A DNA stretch of 64,000 bases, taken from NCBI RefSeq assembly GCF_001640805.2, contig NC_066856.1, forward strand, positions 1,497,937 to 1,561,936, given 5' to 3'. This document shows positions 1 through 13,900 of this stretch, in pieces (positions within the stretch are counted from its first letter, which is position 1; each line of letters begins with the position of its first letter). The DNA comes from Lates calcarifer. Lineage: Eukaryota > Chordata > Actinopteri > Centropomidae. Below the pieces are notes generated by a model that saw only the letters and a program-made list of their open reading frames with translations, was not told the DNA's origin and did not search any database. A program made the position numbers and the translations under genes.

Positions 1-916
1 AAGATCCCACTTCCTCCTCCAGTTTCAGTCCTGAGAGGAAACACTGCATCCAGTGTTTTGGGTCTTTACTTGAAAACAAACATATTTCACATTTACAGGG
101 AGTTTGTATGGATTTCCTTCTGTAGGCAGAGTGTGTGTACAGTACTGCAGGGCTGGTTGCAGCAGGTTAACAGTAACTGCCAGGAAATTAATGAGGTTCA
201 TTACTTTAAAGTTGGAAAGGATTAGAAAAATATAGCACAGGAGGAATAATAAAAGCCAAATGATATTCATAACTCATCCTGATTCATACAGTAATAGACC
301 ATGAAAAGTGTGTTATTCAGTTTCATCTGGCTCTGAAAACACCCTTTAAAGGGTTGTACAGTAACTTTTGTATTGGAAGAGGTACAGTAGTACTTTTTGT
401 TTCTCTAACTAGACTCAAACTGTGGTCACTGAATATTAAAAAGGATAATGAAATATACATACCACTAACTATGTAGGAGGAGTGCAGCTCTTTCCTGTGA
501 CTGCACAGGGCTCAACCTCTATAACATCAATTACACTCTACACTCTACACTTGTCTTCATAAGTAACAACTATCTCATGAAACAGTGTGTAGTATTCTCC
601 CAAAGGAGTACTTTGCTTTTGTCTCACTGTAGTTTCATGACTGGTGATGTGACAGTGAACGTGTCAGTGTGCACACAACCTTCCGTCACGCCATCTGTAT
701 GACACTTGTTGTGCAGGGAGGGAGAAAAGGGTGAGAATGACAAAGGAAGAGAGACGGAGCCACAAAACCTGGAGGTGAGAAAAGAGAAGTTAGCTTGGGA
801 AAAGGGTGAAAACAATGAAAAGAGCACATCCAATCAAGAGAGAGGAGTGACTGCTCAGGGCAACTGTAGTATAAGCAAAGTGTTTGATGCTTGTTGACAG
901 CTGTATCTGTGAGGGG

Positions 917-918
<2 letters not shown>

Positions 919-951
<33 letters not shown>
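919..951. repeat. (GT)n microsatellite
   Basis: Uninterrupted GT dinucleotide run of about 16 units, preceded by a short G-rich stretch. It lies in the gene-free left part of the window. Confidence 0.9.
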
Positions 952-954
<3 letters not shown>

Positions 955-2113
955 CCCAAGACCTATAATCCTATACCATGCAAGGTTGCGTGACCGTTCA
1001 TACCCCACTCTTTGCTGCTCCGCACACCATTTGCCCTAATTGGTCACACCGACTCTGTGTCTTTCTCACACACACGCTAACACACACTCATGTTAGGCAG
1101 ATGCACCAATGCATACATAGACACAACAGTGTCCACATCTCCTCTCCACATATCCCCGGTGACAATGAGGGGGAATCCTTGAGGGTATGTCACAGACACG
1201 CATATAGTACATACACATATGCATGCTCATTATCATGCACATATACACACACCCTATTAAGCATATGGAAGACAGTCACGCTATCCCCCTGCCCATAACC
1301 CCCACAACCTTGCCACTTCTTGACTACAATTAGTTAATGGACAATAAACACACCACCTTGCTTTATTGCTGACTTTCTTCAGCTGTGTTAGTGCCTCTAA
1401 ATCAGTGGTTTCCATTTGTCAGATGAACTCAAACGAACCTTCAAACCATCCGTCATGTTCCACATAAATTCATTTGAAATGGTTTTAAACTGGATTTTAT
1501 TTGACACTATTAATAACATAAAAGTGGACTGGGTTTGTGGTGCTGCTACCACTTGGAGGCTGGTTGTTTTTCCTGTGCTTTTATCTCATTGTTTGGACTT
1601 CTCTGCTAGCTTGGTCAAGTTCTACCAGTGCCTACATGCTCAGGTGTTACACCTGACTTCAACATGTGGATACAGAGTATTATCATACTGATAGAAAATA
1701 TAGGTATGCAGTATATTTAAGATCTATTTTGTCAAACAGGTTAAACCAGTCTACAATCTCTCTCCCTGCAGAAGTAGCCACTGGGGATTCGACTATCCCT
1801 GGTTTGGGAATCAGTACTTTAAAATCATGACGGTTTCCTGAAGAATAAACAGTCTTCTTGTGTGAAAGTGAAATGGTTTATGTATGTGCCATGGGGCGAC
1901 TAGCCAGTTGAAAGGTTACTGAGTGCAACCTGGTGATTCATAAACTAGATATGCAGGCAGCAGCTGACCGTGAGTCATACACATGCACGCACATATGCAA
2001 CACACAAGAAGGCAAGCTCCTACACTCACACAGATACCCAGAGTGCTTTTACAAAAATGGCCCCAGAAAGCCAAACAATTCAACTCTTTCTACTGTGTGT
2101 CTCCAGTTGTCTT

Positions 2114-2136
2114 ACACACACACACACACACACACA
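2114..2136. repeat. (CA)n microsatellite followed by (GA)n
   Basis: CA dinucleotide run of about 11 units followed directly by a short GA run. Confidence 0.85.
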
Positions 2137-3469
2137 TAGAGAGAGAGCACACATTATCACTGTTACACACTTCCACTGTCCCACAGGGCAGAGCTAGCCA
2201 CCACGCTCATAATCTACAGGACCAAAGTGAATGCTCTAATAATTTCCATGTGATTAGGGGGAGAGTACAGTGAGATTATGGAGCCACTGCCAGCACTGTT
2301 TGTTTTGGGTTGTGTTCATGCTCTAGTTGACAGATTAATCTGTCAAGGTCACACAAGGATAGGTGCAGCCGCTGCCTCTTCTGCTGGGAAATGCTTCCAC
2401 CTACTGGTCACAACTGCACACTGCAGCTGAGGAAGAGCCTTTTACAGCGTCAACATTCAAACCAATGGCTCAGATTTACATAGGAAAATAGAAGCTGCTG
2501 CCACACAGCAGCACATTTCTGTTCTCCATCACTCCAGATATGCCAGAAGTTTTCTGAGGAAAGACACTGACTGACTCCAGTTGCTGTCAGGATAAATTAT
2601 AGTGTGACAGCTGAGATAAGATCTGTTTAAAAAGAAACCTAATTATTGCTTGGTTTGGACTTTAAATAATATCCTGGTCTGTAATCACAGGGGCTGATTA
2701 GAATCTAGTTTCAGTCACATGGATTCATTAGTTCCACACTACTGTACATCCAAATTCAGTCTATTTGCCAGTGAATACTTTCAGTTGTCATTTTTACTCT
2801 GTTCATTATTGGATCAGGGTGATGAATTACACAAGTAGAAAATTCAATCACAGAATTTGCTCTTTATCTTTTTCTATCAAACTGTGATGCCGGCTTGATT
2901 GTGTTATTGTATGATCATTTTAACAAATATTCCCTATCCCCATTATACAGCAACATTTTTCCCTGAGTGTCAGTACCTTGAATCACACCAAACAGCATCT
3001 CTTTGTGTCAGTAAGTGTTGAATCTAAGAGGCAGTTCTTCACCATGATTCATCAGCACATGTAACTGATCTGTTGGTTTGAAGAAAAATATTTTAAAAGT
3101 TTTCACTGTAAGAAAACACACCCAGTCTGTCAGGGAACATTGTGTGATCTGTGATGTGCAGCAGGTATTTTGCTCCTGACAGAAAATGGAAAACATCTGC
3201 TCTGTTGTGTGGTACGGCCACAGGTGGAACAGACTTCAAAGCTTAAGTGCAACAGCACTATTCTGCCCAATGTGAGTCACTGAGGACTTGAGGGTTTTGA
3301 CCTGCGATGGCAAGCATTTAATCAGTGGCTTTAACTCAGACTGACTGAAAATACCACTGTGGCTTTGTCACTCAGAAAGTGACTGGTCTGTGCTAAGATC
3401 AAGAAGTTTACATGAGAAAGTAATTACCAGTGAAGCACCAGGGAGACTGAGATTCAACAAAATACAAAG

Positions 3470-3475
3470 TTTATT
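3470..3475 (-). terminator. pigm: Poly(A) signal of pigm
   Basis: AATAAA on the minus strand, about 145 bases past the pigm stop codon and the nearest canonical signal. The 3'UTR it implies contains a four-unit TCTGAA hexamer repeat at about 3541-3566. Confidence 0.55.
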
Positions 3476-3616
3476 TTTGTGCATGTTTCCATAGTCCATC
3501 ATCATCCACCAGTTGAAAACAAGTGGAACATGGAAAATCCTCTGAATCTGAATCTGAATCTGAATCTTCACAGTGAGGCTGAGATCAACTCCCTCCACAT
3601 TCACATCACCTGAGCA

Positions 3617-6347
3617 TCAGTCAGCCTTTAGTCTCTGTGGAGTTTGTGTTGGTTTGTAATGGGTTATGATCTGAATCAAGATGAAACAGTTGATGATCAA
3701 GAAGAGCAGTCCAGCGAGCCAGATCAACAGAAAGGTGTTGTAGCCCTCAAACTCCAGGAAGTAGGCCGGGCCCAACCAAATGCCCTGGGATTACAGAGAA
3801 AATAAAAACTATTTCTTCACAGCATTCATTTTGAATCTGCACAGATCAACATTAGACCACTGTCACATGCCAAACAGTCACCACTATCTGGAAGACGTCA
3901 GTGGACCTTTCTTTTAAAATTCACTATTTTCCTGCCAAATTTAACTGTAATACTAGAGTGAATTACCTGTCCAGCAAACCAGAGGAGCAGCAGTCCCACC
4001 CCCTGTTTCAGTGACAGACTCAGGCGAGGGATGACCAGAGGAAGTAAACAGAGGTACCACAGGAAGTACTGCAGAGGCATAACAAGACGCTTTTTTAAAG
4101 TCTGTGTGAAGCCATGGGAAGTTTTTCTTTATACGGTCTCTTCTTAATTGGATCCTGTTGTCTACTGTGTGATCTCTGCCTTAACTCTTGTTTGCTGATG
4201 GTGGTTTCCGTACCTGTGAAGTGCAGACTTTGTTGAAGGAGACAAAGATGGCTGTGTGCAGGAAACAGGAAAAGGCCAGGTCAGAGTGAAAGGCCCACGA
4301 TGCCGCCAACAGCAGGACGAGCTGTGGGAGAAAGGCAGCCAGGCCGAGCCACTGGCTCCACCTGCTGTCTGCTCCAACATAAGACAAAAGAAACAGACCA
4401 GTCTTTAACAGCTGCATTGCCTCCTCTAAATTTACACTCCCCACTAACACAGAAGAAGATTATATTTAGAACTGAGGTGTCACTCTAGGAAGCTATAAAC
4501 AGCTGAACAGATGAACACCTGCAGTGAGGTAGAGCATGTAGAAGTATGGAGAGAAGTTGTGTCTGATGTCTCTTCTGATCAGATGGTACAAGTAGGTCTC
4601 ATGAAGGAACTCCCAGCCATACCTGACAAGACAGGTGAAGAGTCACGTGATTTGAGCATTTCCATTGAATGTATTTGTTCAGATAAGGAAATGACAATGC
4701 AATAAATCAACTCTAAATCACAGATGATGGAAACCAGGTACTGTGTGTTTGTATGTAATCTCTTTGTTCATCTCACATGTAATAGAAGAGTGCTGTGAGC
4801 ATACAGAAAACTCCTCCGGCCACACTTGCAAAGAGGAACAGCTCTTTGTTGATGAAGCTTCCAATGAACCTGATAAACCTCATCCACCTCCACCTCTGTG
4901 TGTCCTCCTCTGCTCTGGTCTCTGGTGTGCGCAGGGTCAGAGCAATGGGCAGCGCATATGTAACAGGGTAGATCTTCATATGGACAGACAGACCATACAG
5001 AAAAGCTGCCCATATGAGACGCCGGCCTAGAAGAAAAACAGTAAAAGTACTATAACAGGAGCTGTTTGTTTACATGACCTTACACAGCTCCACACACACA
5101 ACATCCACCCCCTCACCTTCCATACAAAGTAGTGTCCCCAGCACCAGGGCCGCCAGGATGGACTCAGCGTTCCCTCGGCTGGACACTCCCATGGGCAGTG
5201 GGTTGAGGAGCCACAGAGAGGAAACACGACGTGCAGTCTGAACATAAAAACACTATTTTATCTGATGCGTGCAGGAAGCCTCTCACAGGACAACATTAAA
5301 GAGGATCAGAGTGACCAACCTCAGAGCTTAGACCTCGCAGGCAGAGGATTCTGTAGATGAGCAGCCCTGAGAGCACATCACATATGATGAACAGGATCTT
5401 GCCAAACACCATGCTGAGGTAGATGTTGGGGGTGAGAAGCCAGGCCAACAGAGGAGTGTAGCGATATGTAGATCTGTTGTACGGGGACTCACCCTGTGCA
5501 AACATTTCCCACATTGAAATGATGAATGTAACATCAGAGTGATTAAACCAGGCCCTGCACACAACTCTCTTATCCACACAACTGCTTACGTTTCAGTGAG
5601 CTGAGTGTGTCCACTGCTGGAATTTTGGACATCATACAGCTTTATTCTAATAAATCTGTTTATCTGGAGTCCTGATAAGTTGTATAGCTGCTGAACACAT
5701 CAGTACACAGATCAATTACTAAAGCAAAAGCAGCAATACCACAGTGTTTAAATACTCTATCACATGTAAAAGTTCTCAACTCAAAATTTAGTAGTACTCA
5801 TTATATAAAATGTGTAGTTTATATTAGTGGGTTGTTATTACTGATGCATTAACATGCAGTATGCAGGGCTGTAATGTTGTACCTATGTCTAAGTGAAGTA
5901 AAAAGTTTCTCCTCTGACATATAGGTTTGACATGTTCAAAGGCAGCTGGTGGCACTGCAAATAATCAAGTACAGTTACAGTTACAGTTACAGTTACTTTA
6001 CCCACTGACACTGAGGTTAGATTCAAATTAAGCAGTTCAAGAGACATTTAATTTTTCAAAACCAGACCAGGACTAGATCAAAGACCACTACACTTGGACT
6101 AGATTATCAGTTTGAGTGTAAAGACTGTGTTTAAAGCCTGACGCATTCACGGACCTGGCTACTTCACTGCTGTTACCTCAGTGATGAACCTTGCAGCATC
6201 TGTGAACACATGGTAGTCGATGTCTGTGTACTTCACCACCATGGTCCTGTCCTGGTGGTCCCCGTAAAAGACCAGAGCCAGTCTCACCGCGAAGGAAGCC
6301 GGGAACAGGACGTGTTTCTCGGTGAGCCTGGAGACCAGCCGCTCCAT
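3617..6347 (-). CDS. pigm: pigm: GPI alpha-1,4-mannosyltransferase I, 8 coding exons
   Basis: PIG-M adds the first mannose to GlcN-(acyl)PI on the lumenal face of the ER, using dolichol-phosphate-mannose; it works with PIG-X. Coding exons read from the minus strand: 6177-6347, 5320-5493, 5117-5237, 4777-5026, 4519-4622, 4214-4371, 3967-4068 and 3617-3784. All junctions are GT..AG and the frame stays open. Recognised family blocks are YTDIDYHVF with the catalytic DID (DXD) near the N-terminus, [83 protein letters not shown] and a C-terminal [10 protein letters not shown]. Many hydrophobic helices fit a multi-spanning ER protein. The ATG at 6347 is chosen because it precedes the first transmembrane block; an upstream in-frame extension to 6560 has no family resemblance. 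The gene is intact. The mammalian PIGM coding sequence is intronless, so the split structure is notable. Confidence 0.95.
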
Positions 6348-7139
6348 CACCGACCTAGGCAGGAAAACCAGACCAGCAGGAGAAGCCTGAGTCAGCGGAC
6401 TAGTCTGAGCTGGAGGACGTTGACCAGGACTGTCCGTTCCTCCGTGGAGATTTCTGAAAACACTTCCCGCATGTTTCATTAACAAGTTCTTCTTGAACGT
6501 CCAGCCTTCAAACATGACAACTAGGAAGATTTCCGGAACTGCTTTTACTGACATTTTCATGCGTCAGCGCCACCTACTGTGCTGGAGGACGAAGCTGCGC
6601 ACACACATCTGAACCCTCACTGAACACCTCCAGTCTCTTCTTGTGTTATATATTATATTTTACAGTCTCTACGTGTCCCACTATGTCCCAGCATGCATCA
6701 CACATGACACTGGTTTCCAGTTATCTGCTGGGTAAAATTCAAAACTGTTTCTTCCCTCCTGTTTCTGGAGGTTGAAATCAACTAAGTACATTTACTGAAG
6801 TACTGTACTGTTGAAACACATTTGAGGTACATGCTTCTACAATATTTCAGCTTGTTGTCCTTTAATAACATGTACTGCTCTTATGCTTTCAGAGTAGAAA
6901 CAGAACACTAAAAACAGTTACTGTAATATATTTATTCTTCCTCTTATACGAAGTATTCAAAGAATAGTTCAGGTGAAACATTAACAGTAAGCAACATGTC
7001 ATTAAACACCAGTGTAGTATTAACTTACACAAGTAATGCTCAAACCACATGATATCTTTATCACACGTGGCTGAACCAGCTCTGAGAAAATGTCAATTGA
7101 AAAAAAAAAAAGACATATAATATTAGTGAATCACACACT
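6348..7139. other. Intergenic spacer between pigm and serpin SA
   Basis: Presumed pigm promoter side (moderate GC near 6300-6600) followed by AT-rich sequence. No further exon is visible. The minus-strand AATAAA at 7140-7145 probably ends the SA transcript, giving SA a 3'UTR of about 0.8 kb. A short CACCTT-type repeat lies at about 7411-7447. Confidence 0.5.
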
Positions 7140-7932
7140 TTTATTTCATTGTAAAAGCAGGATACATAAACATGACCTGGACTCCAGGCCAGGTCAAAAC
7201 TTCATGTAAACTCTTGTTCTTTTTAGTCTATAGTCGTTATATGTTTATTGGTACATTACATAAAGTATAACTGCACTTTACATAATTATCAAGGATAAAT
7301 CATATCTATGTGATCTCATCACAATATTGTCTTTGGTTAACTGAATATATAAAACCATTAAATTGCATGTTGTGTAGATAAAGTGCAGAGAATCTTGCAG
7401 CCATCATATCTTCACCTCCACCCCCACCTTCACCTTCACCTTCACCTATGCTGCCGAATGAAAAAGGCACAATGTACACTGTGATAAAGCAATTCCTTCA
7501 AAGGGTGTGAAGTACAATATAACACAATCTAGACTCTAATGGTAAAGATAAACTAGGGTAGGGGTGTGAGGCTGCAGCAGATAGGGCCAAACACGTATTA
7601 CAGACATAAAGTGAACCAGATCCAAAGGATGGGATTGCAAATGTGAAACAGTGCAAAAGCCTAGTGTTCACGTAGGCACAGTAGAAACTCAGAATCACTC
7701 AGGAGTGATGCAGACAAGAAGCCACAGTTTAGAAAATCCAACACCATAGTTTTTACTCATCAACCTTGTGCTGAAAATGTAGGACGGGAGCTCAGGGTGT
7801 AATTAGCTACAGGAAACTCTGATGGTGGTGATTCATTTTTTACCAAATAAAATGTTGTATTATTGCAGTTGTAGATGTATTGTAACCTCCCCCCTCCACC
7901 TCCAGCTGAGAAAAACCTCAACAATGTAGTGC

Positions 7933-10900
7933 TCACACAGGGGAGCAGTACCGGCCGGCGAACAGAACGCTCATGGAGGGGTTGTGTCGGATGAAGAAGA
8001 GGAAGGGGTGGTCTGCGATGAACATGGCTGGAGGCATCGGAGCACAGCGCAGCATCATGATGGCAGCAGTGGCAGCAGCAGCCTCAGTTCCCTCCTCGTT
8101 CACCTCCACAAAAGCCTTGTGGACGACTTTTGACAGAAACAGGTCGTTGGCAGGAGACATGCCTGTCACAGAAGAGATGGACAGAGAATATTTAACTGAT
8201 CTCACCCTACATTACACTAATAAGGGAGAACCTCTGTATCTTGACAGGAGCCAGTTCAGGTTTCTTGTTTCCTGATCTTTAAATGATTCTGAACGTTCTG
8301 ATAAAGTCCAGGTACTTTACGTGTCCTACCTGAGAAGTCACTCAGTGCCGCGTCGAAGGCATCCACCATGCCCATGCTAACCAGGACAGTCTTCATGTCA
8401 TACTTCTCCTCCATCTTGAACCGAGGCAGACCCACCTGGACCTCAGTTTGATCCATCATGTCTGGACGAGTCCATTCCACAAAGTTCTCATAGGTCAGCT
8501 GCTTCTCCAGCTGGGGGTGGACACAATATTAATTATTAGCTTGCCTGTGTCTCGTGGGTTTCTTCATGTGTGGAGGTGCGAGTGCGTGTGTGTTCTACCT
8601 TCTCCAGACCGGTGGTACCATCCTCTATCTCATTAGGTAGAAAGATGAGCATGCTGAGCTCCTTCCCTTTGTAAGGCATCTCTAGGATCTGTATGACAGC
8701 AAGATTAGAGTAAATATATACTGGATAGTTTATGAGTTTACACAGCAACAAACAGACAGATACTGTATTAACTGATTAATTAAAGCATCTCTTGATTACC
8801 TGGCAGCTGGCTTCAGGGATGAAGGTCAAAGGGAACTTTGATTTTTGGTGCATCATCTTCACTGGCTTGGTCTCATTCTGAAAAGAGCCAACAGGAAAAT
8901 ATTATATATTCTAACACCAGCTGAACTCTTGTACACATCACCTTGTTGCAGTGATATAGACGTGTACTTAAAGATTCCTATCTCAACAAGGTGTGTTGTC
9001 AATAAAGAAAACAATATCTGATTGGATGGACAGTACTGCTGTCTACAGACTTAAACTCTGTATTTACTTTGGCATCAAACATTTTCTCATAAGCACCATG
9101 TGGTCTAAGAAACGCAGTTCCAACCTTTAATTAACACACACACTGTTTAAAAAGCTGTTGGGAAACATTCCCTCCTGATCTTGACTAATATGCAAAACAT
9201 GTGTCCAGCAAATGACCCAGGTCAGATTTCACACTCTTTTGTCCCTGATTTCCAGCACTTCCTGTCCAGTCAGGTTTCCTCCCCTGGCCCTGATGATGAA
9301 CTCTTTTCATTCACATTTTTTCACAACTTCTCATTGAGAAAGAGGAAACAGAAAAATCTAAAAAAAACCATTTCTTCAAGACCAATTCAGAAGTTTACAG
9401 CCTGACTTGACACAAACCTGTACCTTTTTTATTTTTATTTTTTTTTATTGCTAGTAACCTTCCCACACCTATTACATCTCTGTGTTACCTTGTTGAGTCT
9501 AAACTGAACATCATGTGTAGCGTTCTCCTTAAACTGCTTGTTCCAGTTGCCTTTGAAGTAGATGGCATTGACCAGCACCAGCCTGGTCATGTCATTCACC
9601 ACACCCTGGACCAGCACGTCTTTGATTTTACCTGAGAATTGGAGGCACAAAGTTAAAATGATGAGGAAATGACAAGCTCAGCTGCCATGTTTTCCAGATG
9701 TAGAATTTAGTTCAACTATATTTACTAGAACATATGGTAATATTGAAAGAGTCTTGCATTTCCTGGTTGTTTACTTTGTAATTTCTACATTAATATGGAA
9801 TCTTTCTGTCTTAATACCAAGAAAACTGGATTAAAGTGGCAGTCAGCATATCTGACCAGAAGGAATTCTGGTCACTTGTGGTCCACCATAGTGAAATCAT
9901 AGTGAAAACTGACAGCATTGTGAGGCCACGTAAGTCTACGTGTTTAGGAGCAATTGTGAAAATCTGGAAATCCAGCTACTTTGGCAACAAAGATGAGACA
10001 CAAGACTGTGATCATGCAACATTACTGTGGTTTTCCAGTCACTGGGGGTCATCTCAAGGTTTTTCTCAGCTCTTCAGTGCAATGGCACTGCATGAGGAGG
10101 ACATGCAGGTCTATGTACACACTAAAAGGTGTGTGTGATTCACCTTGTGTCTGCTTCTCCACCCAGCTGTTGATGTTGACTCTTGCTGCCTCAGAGCTGG
10201 TTTTGAAGTCCACTGACTCCAGCTCAGCGTTGTAGAGCTTCCTGGTTTGTGTTAAGAAATCCTGAAACCGTCAACAACACATTTACTGATTGTGACCACC
10301 CAAACACAACAATCTCTTTATTTGACTTTGTGGAATTTATAGTCATCACAGCCAGGAGAGTATTTTCACAGTCACCGCTCCACCTGCTTGTATGCTGGCC
10401 TCCTACCCACTCCCTCAGCCACTCCTTTTTTACTTGAAGCTTAAAGATTCCTATCTCAGCCTCTCATTTTCTCCACCTTGACATTCTTCAAACAAAACCA
10501 CAAGCAATCAATGAAGTGCACACTTACACACATGCTGAAACACACACCTCAATAAACTGGTAGGACTGTTCCCCGTACAGTCTGTTGGCCACACTGAGGG
10601 CGTACAGGAGCATCTGCCTTGTTGAACTCAGTCAGCAGTTGGGTAAAGCTGGTGTGGACGTCCTGACAGTCCTGGGTTTTCAGACACTGTGGACAAAGTC
10701 GACAAGAGGTGTTAGAGAGACACACTGAGCCAATGTTAGACCAGTCTAATATGCAGAGTTCATCACACTGGTCTGTTAGTCAATCTGTTGGGTTTGTGTT
10801 AGATTGTTGTCTTGGTGGGCGACTGACAACGCAGTCACTCACCTAAAATATTCCCACAAATAAACTGTGCATATTAGGCTGGAAATCTTAATTGGTCATA

Positions 10901-13900
10901 AAAACAAAAGCTCAGACAGTCAGGTGTGTAAAATTTGGACATGCAAGTGGATATAGATGAATGATTACATACAATGAATGAATAGATGAATGTTTTATAT
11001 ACTAGTGTGTTCTTTTGAGTTGACATCTTATAGCAGTTGTATCTGAAAACATCTGAACCATTTGCATGTCAGCACTGATGCACAAAATCTCAACACTGAC
11101 TGAAAAAATATGGCAAAAATAAGAATACAGTAAGAAACTGACACTGGAAAAAGTAGAGAAAATATCTTAACACCTTTTTATAATGCATTTGAAGAACCCC
11201 TGGAAATACCTGCCCAAGCTCTGACCAGCCACTCCACAGAGAGTCACATGAAGAAGCACAACATCCCTCCACCATGATGCTATTCACACGGTTATTTTAA
11301 AAGCAAAGCCTGTCTTTGAATACAAAAACTAGAATCTTCAGTAGACTGTCATAATGATGCTCCTGAATTTGGTTTTATCCACATACAAGAATGTTATCAG
11401 AGTAATACAGCTGGTCACGACATACAAACAAAAGGAAACTGTTTCATGTGTGTGCTCAATTTTTCTAATGCTTTTTTGATGGGTTGTCAAAATGTTAAAC
11501 TTTTGACGGTTAAGTTTAACCACACTGCGGTTTCAAGCAGCTTATCAGAGATAAATGACTCACCAGAAATAGAAAAGGAAAAGTCAGAAATACATTCCTG
11601 TGAATGATGCAACACTTTGAGGTTTGTTGAGTCACACATAAACCCTTCAGCAGGACTACTCCCTTACGTTCCTGTGTTTTTCTAATATCACAGATTGGTA
11701 GAAAAACAAGTGAAAATTCTCTTTGTCTCCAAGAATTCCCGTCACCACACGACACCACCCAGACCATCTGTAAGTGAACACCCCTCGGTTAGTTTAGCAT
11801 CCCTGTTCTCTTAGCTTTGCTACCACCTTCCGCAGATGCGGTGGCAGCATGGACTGGACATGCTGCTGCATCTGCATCGGCATCTCCAACGGCATCTGCA
11901 TCTGCTGTGCTCCTGCACGCCGTGGCTTCTCTGCCTTAGTGAAGCTGAGGACCTATGGGTGCAATTGGTGGTGTTCACTTTTAAATTAGAGATCATGTGT
12001 CTCTGGTTGTGTACAGGAAGTTACAGTATCATTCTAGCGGGTTTTACTCTGAAAGTCTTGTATGTTACCCTTAGACTGGGAAGGTGGATCAAAAATTGAG
12101 CCAGTTAAACAGCTGATCAGAGAGAAGTGGGTCAAGTCATACTTTATCTTCAGTAAAACACCTCTACTGTATGCAGCTGTAGGACAAACCTCTCCAGTAC
12201 GAAGACACAGAGAGGTGATGATATAGCAGCCATCTTCACACTCTCCTGTTCACCTGTTGAATGTAAATGACTGTGCTGAATTATAATGACTGGAAAACTG
12301 GTGAGAGTCACTGCATTGGCACCTTCAGTCAAATCTTTCACTCTTTGTTATATTATCTTTTATGTGATGGGGAATGGAGGTGCCAAAGAGCGACCACACC
12401 CAAAAGTGGTGTAGTGAACACGGAGTACCTCCAAGACCAAAAACAGGATTTTCAGCTCTGGTTAAGTTGCTTTCCTGAGCCAATCAGAGTACTGTGAGAA
12501 AGATTTACCAAGCCGCATGGTGCCAAAAGTGAAGAGAAAATTAAAGCAATTGACACACCAAAAAAACATGTTGTTGCTCTCATGATGAATCAGATTATTG
12601 GTTATGAGCTCACCTGTACCTGTTCAGACCAGTGATTCTCAGTTGCCAGGGGCATGTGGAAAGATTATAGAGTATCTAAATTAAGAAACTAAGAAAGCTG
12701 AGTTAAGATTTGATTAAAAACATGCATCCACACGTTGAGTCAGCTGGGAGAGATGGTTGTACTGTAGTAGTATGAATGCAAACTTGCCTGAGAGTGCAAC
12801 AGATGGGGAATTGGAGTTAAATGACATCCAACACTTTTGCAACATGACAGGTGGTGTATATGAAGGAGTTCACCTGACAGTAGTATCACACTGAGATTGA
12901 GAATAATGTTTTAAGTACGTGGCACATTTCAATATTGGATTGAATCATCAGGTTGGTGGTCAGCAAGAAGATAAGTGACAAGTTCTTGAAAAATTCAGGT
13001 GACATCACTGTTGACCGTAACATTTCTTAAACGCATCGACTGGCTGCCGTATTTGCTACAGCAGATGTTGGCTGGTTGGCGAACGAACAAGTTAGGAAAA
13101 AAAAAAGTTTTCGCCCAACTGGACTCTCTGATAACTGACTGCTAAACAGCCCTGTTACTGTCTGCTTTCTTTCATGCTTTCTTTGCATTCTTTTCATTTT
13201 ATTACCACAACTCATGACACAGGCAGAATCAAACCAATTTCATTTGGATTTTGTGTTGTTGAAACTGCTGACAGATACCCAACTAATATGGTAATTAACG
13301 CAGTCAGTTAATCAGACACCTAGCTTTAAAACCCTCATTGACCCTGACCCCGACCCTGACGCCCTCTCTGTCTCTGTCCTCCCTTCTTTGCTTCTTGGTG
13401 CAGCTCTGGAGCAGATGAGCTGCTGTCCTCACATCTGGCTTCACATTCCACAAACGGGTGGATTTATTTCCCTCTGGAAGAAACCCAGCCTTTATACACA
13501 AAGCACAAATAATTCAGAACAGGTTGTGTTGTTTATTTTCTTTGTGTAGTGAACTCTTTCATAAAGGCACTGCACGACCCTTATATAAAAACACCTTGTT
13601 TGTCCCTGACCCTGTTTAACAGCCAGGTAATGACCCTCCTGCTGCTGCATCAAATGATATGTGATATTATATTGTGTTTATGTAACAACAAAAAACCTCA
13701 CAATGAAAATCAACCAGCACATACTGTGAATAACCACATCAGTGTCATCATTAGCTCTCATCCTGCTCTTTAACATTGTCATTTCAAATGGCTGAGTTGT
13801 TTCCCAAAGACTCCAGTCATTTTGAAATGATGGAATAAGGGTGAGGGTGAGGCTGAGGGTGAGTCCTCACAGACTCACACTTGCACCACCCTTGGCTGGG

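Larger units (their letters stand above)
1..3469. other. Gene-free stretch left of pigm
   Basis: I see no open reading frame with family resemblance, no exon-like block with splice signals and no RNA gene on either strand. The stretch holds a (GT)n and a (CA)n microsatellite and otherwise unremarkable AT-rich sequence. The short ORFs here are low-complexity (Thr-His runs from CA repeats) or random. Confidence 0.6.

Noticed and set aside
790..1008. Minus-strand ORF with a Thr-His run
   Set aside because: Produced by the (GT)n microsatellite; no other coding signal.
6348..6560. N-terminal extension of pigm from an upstream in-frame ATG
   Set aside because: The extra 71 residues resemble no PIG-M sequence, while the ATG at 6347 directly precedes the conserved first membrane segment.
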